From positions 27,031-91,030 of the forward strand of contig CACZBX010000007.1 in the NCBI GenBank assembly GCA_902779535.1: a DNA stretch of 64,000 bases, written 5' to 3'. Shown one piece after another: positions 56,680-64,000 of the stretch. The first letter of the stretch is position 1; the number at the start of each line of letters is the position of its first letter. The translations under genes and the position numbers were made by a program. The notes beneath the pieces were generated by a model. It was not told where the DNA came from. It ran no database searches and saw nothing but the letters and a program-made list of their open reading frames with translations. Origin of the DNA: an uncultured Bacteroidales bacterium. GTDB taxonomy: Bacteria; Bacteroidota; Bacteroidia; Bacteroidales; Bacteroidaceae.

Positions 56680-59600
56680 ATGAAAAAACTACTCGCTGTC
56701 GCAGCAGCATGGTTGCTGTGTGTGACTCTTTTTGCGCAAGAGCAACCGCTCTGGCTGAGGCATTGTGCAATCTCACCTGATGGACAAACCATCGCGTTCG
56801 CATACAAGGGTGACCTGTGGACCGTATCCGCACAAGGCGGAAGGGCTACCCAACTCACCACCAATCCGGCATACGACGGAAACCCGGTATGGAGCCCTAA
56901 CGGACTACAACTGGCATTCTGCTCTGATCGATTCGGCAGTATGGATATCTTTATCGTTAATAAAGAAGGTGGAAACCCTGTCCGACTGACGACTCACTCA
57001 TCCAACGAATATCCTATGGCCTTCAAGGATGACACACACGTGCTATACGAGGCCATGTACATGCCCACAGCCGAGGACATGCAATTCCCTTCCGCACAAT
57101 TTCCCCAAGTATATGAGGTAAGCACACAGGAAGGCTCACGGCCTGTCCTCTTCTCGGAATGGCCTATGGCCGACATCAACATCCATGGCAACCAAATTCT
57201 CTTCCACGACCGGAAAGGATATGAGGATGAATTCCGTAAACATCACACATCGTCGATCACACGTGATATCTGGCTATCGAACGTCAGCGGAGAACGCTCC
57301 TACCAAAAACTCACATCGTTCAAAGGCGAAGACCGGAATCCTGTATGGAATAAAGAAGGAAATGCGTTCTATTACCTCAGCGAGGAGAATGGATCATTCA
57401 ACGTGTATAAACGGAACGTAAAAGGTGACAGCCGGCAGCAACTGACACACTTCACCAAACACCCGGTACGCTACCTGACGGCTGGGAACGGTACGCTGTG
57501 CTTCAGTTTCGATGGCGAAATCTATACCTTGAAGGAAGGCGGACAACCGCAGAAGGTGACTATACAGATACTCTCCGACCGCAACGACAAGGATGTAATC
57601 CGACAAATCAAACGTTCGGGGGCTACCGAGATTGCCGTCTCACCCGAAGGAAAGGAAGTAGCGTTCATCGTGCGCGGCGATATCTACGTCACTTCTGTGG
57701 AATATGAAACCACGAAGCAAATTACCAACACACCTGAGCAGGAACGCAACATCATGTTCGCACCCGATGGCCGGAGCCTAGTATATTCCTCCGAGCGCAA
57801 CGGCCTCTGGCAAATCTACCAGGCAACGATCAGCAAAAAGGAAGAAAAACTGTTCTGCTATGCTACCGACATCAAGGAGGAACGACTCACCATGTCGGGA
57901 GTCACTTCTTTCGAGCCGCAATACAGCCCTGATGGCAAGGAGGTGGCTTTCCTTGAAAACCGCACCGCCATCAAGGTCATCAACCTGGCATCACGAAAGG
58001 TACGAACCGTCATGGACGGGAAGTTCGAATACTCGTACAGCGATGGCGACCAATGGTACCAATGGAGCCCCGACAGCAAGTGGATACTCACCAACTACAT
58101 CGGCGAAGGAGGATGGAACAATAAGGACATGGCCCTGGTAAGCGCAACGGGAAACGGAGAGATCCATAACCTTACCGAGAGCGGATACTCAGATGGTAAC
58201 GGAAAGTTCGTACTCGACGGAAAAGCAATCCTCTACGAAAGCGACCGTGAAGGATATCGCAGCCATGGCAGCTGGGGAGCCGAAAGTGACGTCTATATCA
58301 TGTTCCTCGACCTTGAAGCCTATGAACGGTTCCGACTCAGCAAAGAAGACCTGGCCCTGGTAGAAGAACAGGAGAAAGCAGATAAGGAAAAGAAAGAAAA
58401 AGAAGAGGCTGCTAAGAAAGAAACAGCAAAAAACAAGAAGAAAGAGCAGCCAAAGAAAGATGAGAAAAAAGAGGTGAAACCATTGGTGTTCGACTTTGAG
58501 AATGCACGCGACCGCATCGTCCGACTTACGGTAAACTCTTCACGATTAGGCGATTTCATCCTCTCACCTAAAGGCGATAAACTCTATTACCAGGCTTCTT
58601 TCGAAGGAAGGCCTGACCTCTGGATGCACGACCTGAAGGAGAATACCACGAAGATTGTCATGAAAGGCATCGGAGGTGGCATGATGCACACCGACAAGAA
58701 GGGCGAAAACATTTTCCTGAATGCTGGAGGCATCAAGAAAGTCACCATTGCCAACGGCGAGAGCAAGTCTGTCAACTTCGAGGCTTTCTTCGATTATAAA
58801 CCGGCACTGGAACGCCAATACATGTTTGACCATATCTGGCAACAAGTAAAGGATAAGTTCTACGATACAAACATACATGGAGTGGACTGGGAAGGCTATC
58901 GTACGTCTTATGCACGATTCCTACCTTATATCAATAACAATTATGATTTCAAGGAGATGCTGAGCGAGATGCTCGGCGAACTGAATGGCTCACATACCGG
59001 TGCCCGTTACTACCCTGACGGCGCTGATCTGCCGACAGCTTGCCTCGGTGTGTTCTACGACGATACCTATAAAGGCGACGGACTGAAGGTGAAGGAAATC
59101 ATAGCCAAAAGCCCACTAGCCATCATTAAGACCAGACTCACAGAAGGATGCGTCATCGAAAAAATTGACGGACAGGACATCAAAGCCGGAAAGGATTACT
59201 TCCCGCTGCTCGAAGGAAAGGCCGGACGAAAGGTACGCCTGAGCGTTTATAATCCTACCAACAAACAACGCTTCGACGTTACGATGAAACCCATCAGTCA
59301 AGCGGCACAAAACCAACTGCTTTACGAACGCTGGAGAGAGCGTAACCGACTGCTCGTTGAAAAACTCTCAGGCGGACGACTGGCTTATGTACATGTGAAA
59401 GGGATGGACAGCCCCAGTTTCCGGCACGTATACAGCGAACTTCTGGGACGCTACCGCAATAAGGAAGCCGTCATCGTGGATACACGCCACAACGGCGGTG
59501 GATGGTTGCACGACGACCTGGCCACCCTCCTCTCTGGCAAACAGTATCAACGATTCGTAGCACACGGACAGTACATCGGTCGTGACCCGTTCAACAAGTG

Positions 59601-59928
59601 GGTGGCACCTTCGTGCGTGCTGATTTGCGAAGACAACTACAGCAATGCACACGGATTCCCATTTGTCTATAAAACCCTAGGCATCGGAAAACTCATCGGA
59701 GCACCCGTTCCGGGGACCATGACCGCCGTATGGTGGGAAACACTCATCGACCCGAGCATCGTATTCGGAATTCCACAGGTAGGCTGTATGGATAATAGCG
59801 GTACATACTGCGAAAACCATCAGTTAGAACCCGACATCGTGGTATATAACCACCCCGAAAAAGTCCTCAACGGTGAAGACGAACAACTAAAGGCTGCCGT
59901 CAACGAAATGCTTGCTGAGATAAAGTGA
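56680..59928 (+). CDS. Secreted tricorn-like S41 protease
   Basis: A signal peptide (1-20) is followed by PD40-type beta-propeller repeats (about 25-510; AISPDGQTIAFAYKGDLWTV, NPVWSPNGLQLAFCSDRFGS), a Lys/Glu-rich linker (about 570-600), a second beta-rich part, a PDZ domain (about 810-875; GCVIEKIDGQDIKAGKDYFP) and an S41 C-terminal catalytic domain (VDTRHNGGGWLHDDL; likely nucleophile serine in NYSNAHGFP). At 1082 aa it is full length for tricorn homologs, which degrade peptides. It is the last gene of the YtxH operon, an unusual link between envelope-stress-like proteins and a large peptidase. Confidence 0.92.
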   Translation: MKKLLAVAAAWLLCVTLFAQEQPLWLRHCAISPDGQTIAFAYKGDLWTVSAQGGRATQLTTNPAYDGNPVWSPNGLQLAFCSDRFGSMDIFIVNKEGGNPVRLTTHSSNEYPMAFKDDTHVLYEAMYMPTAEDMQFPSAQFPQVYEVSTQEGSRPVLFSEWPMADINIHGNQILFHDRKGYEDEFRKHHTSSITRDIWLSNVSGERSYQKLTSFKGEDRNPVWNKEGNAFYYLSEENGSFNVYKRNVKGDSRQQLTHFTKHPVRYLTAGNGTLCFSFDGEIYTLKEGGQPQKVTIQILSDRNDKDVIRQIKRSGATEIAVSPEGKEVAFIVRGDIYVTSVEYETTKQITNTPEQERNIMFAPDGRSLVYSSERNGLWQIYQATISKKEEKLFCYATDIKEERLTMSGVTSFEPQYSPDGKEVAFLENRTAIKVINLASRKVRTVMDGKFEYSYSDGDQWYQWSPDSKWILTNYIGEGGWNNKDMALVSATGNGEIHNLTESGYSDGNGKFVLDGKAILYESDREGYRSHGSWGAESDVYIMFLDLEAYERFRLSKEDLALVEEQEKADKEKKEKEEAAKKETAKNKKKEQPKKDEKKEVKPLVFDFENARDRIVRLTVNSSRLGDFILSPKGDKLYYQASFEGRPDLWMHDLKENTTKIVMKGIGGGMMHTDKKGENIFLNAGGIKKVTIANGESKSVNFEAFFDYKPALERQYMFDHIWQQVKDKFYDTNIHGVDWEGYRTSYARFLPYINNNYDFKEMLSEMLGELNGSHTGARYYPDGADLPTACLGVFYDDTYKGDGLKVKEIIAKSPLAIIKTRLTEGCVIEKIDGQDIKAGKDYFPLLEGKAGRKVRLSVYNPTNKQRFDVTMKPISQAAQNQLLYERWRERNRLLVEKLSGGRLAYVHVKGMDSPSFRHVYSELLGRYRNKEAVIVDTRHNGGGWLHDDLATLLSGKQYQRFVAHGQYIGRDPFNKWVAPSCVLICEDNYSNAHGFPFVYKTLGIGKLIGAPVPGTMTAVWWETLIDPSIVFGIPQVGCMDNSGTYCENHQLEPDIVVYNHPEKVLNGEDEQLKAAVNEMLAEIK

Positions 59929-59966
59929 ATCTTTCGTTTAGAATTTAGGATTTAAAGTATAAGAGT

Positions 59967-60021
59967 TATGGAGGCCGGTGGATTTTTCCATCGGCCTCCA
60001 TAATGAATCTCCGGATCCATA
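59967..60021. repeat. REP-like hairpins 3 / intergenic terminator
   Basis: A 16-bp stem with one G-T pair (TATGGAGGCCGGTGGA / TCCATCGGCCTCCATA) is followed by ATGAATCTCCGGATCCAT, a small hairpin whose ATCTCCGGATCCA core matches clusters 1 and 2. It lies between the converging tricorn and GH9 genes. Confidence 0.6.
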
Positions 60022-60060
60022 GGAACGATGTTCATATAGTTCCGGCCGTGAAGAAATACA

Positions 60061-62577
60061 CTATCTGCCCACCATTTGTTGTGCTGCTAAGACAAGGAAC
60101 ATGTAGTGTGAAGAACCACCTCCCAACACGTACTCTACCTGCTGCCACAAGAATGGGAACTCTAACAATTCCGGAAAATCCGGGCGTATCATCGCTGTAC
60201 CAGAAACCACTCCACCAGGGATGTACGACCAGTCTGCACGGTTCAACCCATAGGCAACCGTTGCCGACTTAGCTCCGACCCCCGATGCAAACGAAGCGTT
60301 ATTCGATCCGGGATGACAGCCAAGGATAAAGTTCAGAGCGTTATACACAGTTTCTTTCGGGAATAATTCTGGATATACACTCGACAGGAAATAATACTGG
60401 AATCCAAAACGTTGGATATCCCAAGCCGCACCCCAGATACTTGGCCAATAAGGAACGCCATACGGAGTTTCTGCCGATTGTTGACGAAGTGTTTCACTAT
60501 AACCCCTCAATGCCGTTTCATACGCCTTAACAAAATCATGAGAACGGTTGTCACTTCTTGCTTTTAATTGTTGAACAAGCCGTGCTGAGTACCAACCAGT
60601 ATTGTTTATTCGTTTCAACAATGCATCCTGATGAACGAAAATAAAATCTAAATACACTTGTTCTTTCGTTGCAAGGTATAGTTCAACAGATGGCTGTAAG
60701 CAATTAGTAACCAAAGAAGTATTATCCACATATTGCTGATAGATTGCCTTGGATATCGCCAGACATTCTTCACTTAATTGATCATTAAATCCCCGAAGCA
60801 CCCGTGATGTAGCAGCCAACTCAGCAGCCGTCGACAAGGCTCTACCTGGGTTATCCTCCGTAAAGATCCAACGATCGTCATCATTTCCCAAGATACCGTC
60901 TGTCATGGCAGCACCATCCCCCAACAAGACGTATTGACGAAGACTGTTACAGATGATTCCACGGTACAGACGCCCCAACGCTTGATACGAACGAACGACT
61001 GTCAACGCACCGTTCTCTACCTGTTGCAGGATATCATTCCGTCCATCAGGTTCGTGGATCTCCACTGTATGTTTCTCATGGTTAATCGCCGTCACATCAA
61101 TCTCAGGACGAAACGCTTCGTATGCCAACGCCAGGATATAAGATTCTCCAGCCTGAGACTCAACCCGTAAGTCGAAGTCACCGGCATCATGCCATCCACC
61201 GACATTCACACCAGGAACAATCTCTTTCTCCCCATACTTCGACAATCCAGGAGCTTGTGCATACCCATCAATATGATTTCCGGCAGGAGCCATACGTGCA
61301 TCGTCTAAATGACAGGCATCGTGCCAGACCCTATATTTCTCGCTTACCCGCATGTGGCACATCTGTACCGGCAGGAAATACTCGATGACCGGCTGCCATA
61401 CTCCCCGATCATAGATATTTTCATCAATCCGAAAGATTGTCGACTCCCACTGCCCAATTCTCAACTTATACAAACCTGCATCCGTGACCTCTGAAAAATC
61501 TGCCTTATAATAATGATAACGCAGGAATTGCCCCCACTCTTGCAATGTTACATTACGGACAATATGTTCACCTTTTTCATCAACACGAAGGACTTCCATA
61601 TCCATCTTTAGTTTTTCACGATGATCCACCTCGATGACTGCCACCTTTTGCTGACCGGGATGGTATCCTACCTGAGAGATCTGGAATACCGGCTCATAAC
61701 GCCAACCCATCACAACATTTGGACGGATAATCCATTTCACGGCTCCCTTGGTTACACCCGGTTGTATCTCACTTCGAAGGACAAACCAACCATTGTTATG
61801 GTTCATTCGTCCATCATACAACTTTAAATCACCGTTCAACGACTCTACTGACAATCTACTATAAGGATCGTCAGGACGTGAAACAAAAGTTTTTCCGACG
61901 GCATACGGAGTGCCAATGATATCATCTGCGATCAGTGGACTATACCCTTTGCCATTCAGTTGCTCAATGTCTGTCAGCTGTCCCTTTCCTGCAAAGAAAT
62001 CGCCATCATGCTGATGATTGGGTTTTGTAAAAAACAAGGGAGCGTTCGGTTGTTGAGGGTAGATTCCAGTTTGGTGATCCATCATCCAAGGCTTCCCGAA
62101 CAAAGAACCTGGGAAGAATTCCAAGTTGAACCCTACCTTCCCCAGAAGGAAATCAGGTACAGGCTTATCCAAATCTACTGATACGAGGATATTCAGCCCA
62201 CTACTTTCCACTTTTACGGTATAAGTGAACTGATAATCGGGATACACCATCGGATTAAACCCAGTCAAATGCCGTGCAGAGTCAGGAAAGCACAATGTCG
62301 TAGTAATCTTATTCCCTTCCACTTTCCGACTTAATTGTTTGGGAACAGGCTGCCATTGACCTGGTGTAGCCTCCATACGGATATCACCATTGGTTGCTAC
62401 ACGATGCCCATTCATGATTACGCAAACGCCACCCTGATGTCCTTCGGGGTAGAAATCATTGAAAGCCATCACATCCACGCCTTCACAATTAAAGTATCCA
62501 TCCTTTGTCAGTTGGAACTGCTGCGCCTGAACCAACTGTGCCGCCAGTAAAACAAAACTAAAGAGCCAAGTCCTCAT
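60061..62577 (-). CDS. Secreted GH9 glycoside hydrolase
   Basis: A signal peptide (1-19) precedes an unassigned beta-rich domain of about 275 residues, the Ig-like CelD_N domain (about 297-385; FQISQVGYHPGQQKVAVIEV) and an (alpha/alpha)6 barrel with the GH9 catalytic base motif GGWHDAGDFD (D464, D467) and a candidate acid near E815 (LWQQVEYVLGGG). GH9 enzymes cleave beta-1,4-glucans, xyloglucan or exo-beta-glucosaminides. The large extra N-terminal domain is unusual compared with two-domain GH9 cellulases. Substrate unassigned. Monocistronic, divergent from the esterase. Confidence 0.88.
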   Translation of the reverse strand: MRTWLFSFVLLAAQLVQAQQFQLTKDGYFNCEGVDVMAFNDFYPEGHQGGVCVIMNGHRVATNGDIRMEATPGQWQPVPKQLSRKVEGNKITTTLCFPDSARHLTGFNPMVYPDYQFTYTVKVESSGLNILVSVDLDKPVPDFLLGKVGFNLEFFPGSLFGKPWMMDHQTGIYPQQPNAPLFFTKPNHQHDGDFFAGKGQLTDIEQLNGKGYSPLIADDIIGTPYAVGKTFVSRPDDPYSRLSVESLNGDLKLYDGRMNHNNGWFVLRSEIQPGVTKGAVKWIIRPNVVMGWRYEPVFQISQVGYHPGQQKVAVIEVDHREKLKMDMEVLRVDEKGEHIVRNVTLQEWGQFLRYHYYKADFSEVTDAGLYKLRIGQWESTIFRIDENIYDRGVWQPVIEYFLPVQMCHMRVSEKYRVWHDACHLDDARMAPAGNHIDGYAQAPGLSKYGEKEIVPGVNVGGWHDAGDFDLRVESQAGESYILALAYEAFRPEIDVTAINHEKHTVEIHEPDGRNDILQQVENGALTVVRSYQALGRLYRGIICNSLRQYVLLGDGAAMTDGILGNDDDRWIFTEDNPGRALSTAAELAATSRVLRGFNDQLSEECLAISKAIYQQYVDNTSLVTNCLQPSVELYLATKEQVYLDFIFVHQDALLKRINNTGWYSARLVQQLKARSDNRSHDFVKAYETALRGYSETLRQQSAETPYGVPYWPSIWGAAWDIQRFGFQYYFLSSVYPELFPKETVYNALNFILGCHPGSNNASFASGVGAKSATVAYGLNRADWSYIPGGVVSGTAMIRPDFPELLEFPFLWQQVEYVLGGGSSHYMFLVLAAQQMVGR

Positions 62578-62606
62578 GATTTAACGTATTTAAGTTTTCA
62601 TTCATA

Positions 62607-62614
62607 CAAATATA
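62607..62614 (-). promoter_or_regulatory. -7 element of the GH9 gene
   Basis: The lower strand reads TATATTTG, 29 bases before the ATG. Confidence 0.5.
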
Positions 62615-62625
62615 AGATTTTTTCC

Positions 62626-62633
62626 TATCTTTA
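62626..62633 (+). promoter_or_regulatory. -7 element of the esterase gene
   Basis: TATCTTTA, only 8 bases before the ATG at 62642, so the mRNA would be nearly leaderless. It nearly abuts the GH9 promoter on the other strand. Confidence 0.45.
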
Positions 62634-62641
62634 CCTCCACG

Positions 62642-63334
62642 ATGAAACAAATAATTGAAAACATAGAAGGAAGGGAATGTCTGATCTATGCAGGCTGTCA
62701 GCCTTGTGCATTGCTGATCCAACCCCTTGGGAAGCATGAAAGGGAACGGATCGACCATGAAGTACAGTTGATTCGTGACGCTAGCCCCATCCCCTTTGTA
62801 CTCTGTGCCTTTACCATTGAAGACTGGGAAGCAGAACTTACACCATGGGATGAACCTTTAGTATCACGGCGTGGTCCTGTTCCTGCTCGTGCCGAGGAGA
62901 CTCTTCACTACGTCTGCGATAAGTTAATCCCCTCATTAATCCAACAATATGGTAAGCTACCTATAGCCTTGGGCGGATACTCACTGGCAGGATTGTTCTC
63001 ACTTTGGGCCGGTTATGAAAGAGACTGCTTTGATGCTGTGGCAGGTATATCCCCATCGGTTTGGATTAGAGGTTGGAAAGAGTACATGACCATGCATCCG
63101 ATTTGTTCAAAAGCTGTTTACCTCAGTTTAGGTAATAAAGAAGAACGCTCACGAAACCAGACTTTTGCACAGGTCGGCAATAACATCCGTCTGGAACATG
63201 AACTGCTATCGAAGGAGTTAGGATACGAGCATTGTGTGCTGGAATGGAACGAAGGAAACCATTTTATGGATAATGAACTGCGTACGGCACGTGGACTGAC
63301 TTGGTGCTTGGAAAAGTTATCAAAATTCTGTTAG
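62642..63334 (+). CDS. Cytoplasmic alpha/beta-hydrolase (esterase)
   Basis: 230 aa, no signal peptide. The nucleophile elbow is GGYSLAGLFSLW (serine at about 119), followed by FDAVAGISPSVW and the catalytic histidine in WNEGNHFMDNE near the C-terminus; the acid is probably the aspartate or glutamate between. The pattern resembles esterase-D-like/Fes-type hydrolases of Bacteroidetes. The substrate is unknown. It starts 64 bases from the divergent GH9 gene. Confidence 0.8.
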   Translation: MKQIIENIEGRECLIYAGCQPCALLIQPLGKHERERIDHEVQLIRDASPIPFVLCAFTIEDWEAELTPWDEPLVSRRGPVPARAEETLHYVCDKLIPSLIQQYGKLPIALGGYSLAGLFSLWAGYERDCFDAVAGISPSVWIRGWKEYMTMHPICSKAVYLSLGNKEERSRNQTFAQVGNNIRLEHELLSKELGYEHCVLEWNEGNHFMDNELRTARGLTWCLEKLSKFC

Positions 63335-63351
63335 GTTTCTAAAGTGTTTTG

Positions 63352-63359
63352 TATATTTG
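63352..63359 (+). promoter_or_regulatory. -7 element of the cyclophilin-like lipoprotein gene
   Basis: TATATTTG, 22 bases before the ATG at 63382. The longer frame from 63349 would start upstream of this box. Confidence 0.55.
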
Positions 63360-63381
63360 TGCCAGAATAAAAAAAAGATGT

Positions 63382-63870
63382 ATGAGACAGATTATATACC
63401 TGATGATAAGCCTGTTTTTCGCTTGCTGTTCTCCCGATAACACAGTAAATGCCGAACCCAACGATAATCATCCAACAACAAATAATTCGAATGATAAAAC
63501 CATGACCGAAAAACTGTATATTACCATCGACGGACAGACCCAATCCGTAACACTTGTCGAGAACGTAGCGACAAAAGCATTGGTTAATGCCTTAAAAGAA
63601 ACCTCCATCACCTACGAAGCATCAGACTACGGTGGTTTCGAGAAGGTTGGAGCTTTAGGGCAGTCTTTGCCTACGAACAATGCCCAGATTACAACAAGTC
63701 CTGGCGATGTTATCCTCTACAGCGGTAATCAAATCGTTATATTCTATGGCAGTAATTCATGGAGCTATACCCGGTTGGGAAAGATTGACGACCTCTCTCT
63801 GGATGCACTAAAGACTTTCTTGAAGGCAGGCAAAGGAAATGTCAACATTACCCTTTCACTGAAGAAATAA
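63382..63870 (+). CDS. Cyclophilin-like-fold lipoprotein
   Basis: A lipoprotein signal (ISLFFACC) and an Asn/Asp/Thr-rich linker (about 20-50) precede a compact beta-barrel domain: KLYITIDGQTQSVTLVENVA, ATKALVNALKETSITYEASD, DYGGFEKVGALGQSLPTNNA, DVILYSGNQIVIFYGSNSWS, YTRLGKI. This is the pattern of cyclophilin-like (TM1367-type) proteins, often found next to flavodoxins or reductases; enzymatic activity is not established. Separate promoter from the esterase. Confidence 0.82.
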   Translation: MRQIIYLMISLFFACCSPDNTVNAEPNDNHPTTNNSNDKTMTEKLYITIDGQTQSVTLVENVATKALVNALKETSITYEASDYGGFEKVGALGQSLPTNNAQITTSPGDVILYSGNQIVIFYGSNSWSYTRLGKIDDLSLDALKTFLKAGKGNVNITLSLKK

Positions 63871-64000
63871 ACATCAATTGAATCGGTGAAGAATTCATGA
63901 AGGATTGCTTTAAACTTTTACAAGTAACTGAAACACAGATAGAAACGCGGTGTTTCCAGAATTGAACGGTACAAAAAAGCGCAATAGCAAAAAATGGGAA
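63871..64000. other. Intergenic tail of the window
   Basis: No gene start is supportable. A weak hairpin pairs GAAACAC (63930-63936) with GTGTTTC (63950-63956). Confidence 0.4.

Overview
The window reads as a chromosome segment from a gut-type Bacteroidales bacterium, most likely Bacteroidaceae (Bacteroides/Phocaeicola-like). The evidence is the promoter grammar (TTTG, 18-21 bases, then TAnnTTTG), lipoproteins with acidic surface-export tails (SDDDE, SSEED), secreted glycoside hydrolases (GH2, GH9, GH29, GH35, GH43, GH92), a B12 locus with the Bacteroidetes-specific surface protein BtuG, and a one-piece pyruvate:ferredoxin oxidoreductase. The assignment rests on these signatures only; no database was searched.

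Layout. 0-7.4 kb: a leftward operon GH92 mannosidase - GH2 beta-galactosidase - NagA - histidine acid phosphatase, suited to stripping host N-glycans. 7.5-13 kb: a cobalamin riboswitch and btuB-btuG-btuF-btuC, with no btuD. 13-20.4 kb: an acyl-CoA ligase, a DUF697-like membrane protein with a pentapeptide-like insert, a YaeR-type VOC enzyme facing a DUF1846 fragment, and a leftward phosphodiesterase-GH2 pair. 20.5-26.8 kb: a BamE-like lipoprotein, tRNA-Val(UAC), and a three-gene locus of poorly known secreted proteins (TIM barrel with twin N-terminal repeats, propeller-like protein, DUF6259-like protein). 26.8-31.1 kb: a CocE/S15 hydrolase, a membrane SpoIIE-type phosphatase and a GlsB/YeaQ protein.

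31.1-36.6 kb is a patchwork of intact single genes and gene pieces (mgtC 3' end, a GNAT 5' end, a 51-codon orphan) next to GH35/DUF5597, a CDP-alcohol phosphotransferase, a zinc-ribbon/PNPOx fusion, a small TolQ-like membrane protein and a membrane LytTR regulator. A roughly 33-bp motif recurs six times at the junctions. 36.6-43.1 kb holds GH43-discoidin, a beta-helix protein, an M28 peptidase and a GH29 fucosidase. 43.2-45.7 kb is a second run of small unrelated genes (DUF6440-like, tiny membrane protein, lipoprotein, cupin, DIP1984) with a different 33-bp repeat in front of four of them. I regard these two repeat-bounded gene runs as the most unusual content of the window.

46-64 kb: a GH35 beta-galactosidase with an apparent 28-residue in-frame deletion, an ATP-grasp-like protein, an AAA ATPase, PFOR, a SPOR lipoprotein, a YtxH-DUF1469-hypothetical-tricorn protease operon, a GH9 enzyme, an esterase and a cyclophilin-like lipoprotein. 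REP-like hairpin clusters lie at about 46.1, 55.0 and 60.0 kb. Most intergenic ends carry clear, often bidirectional, terminators.
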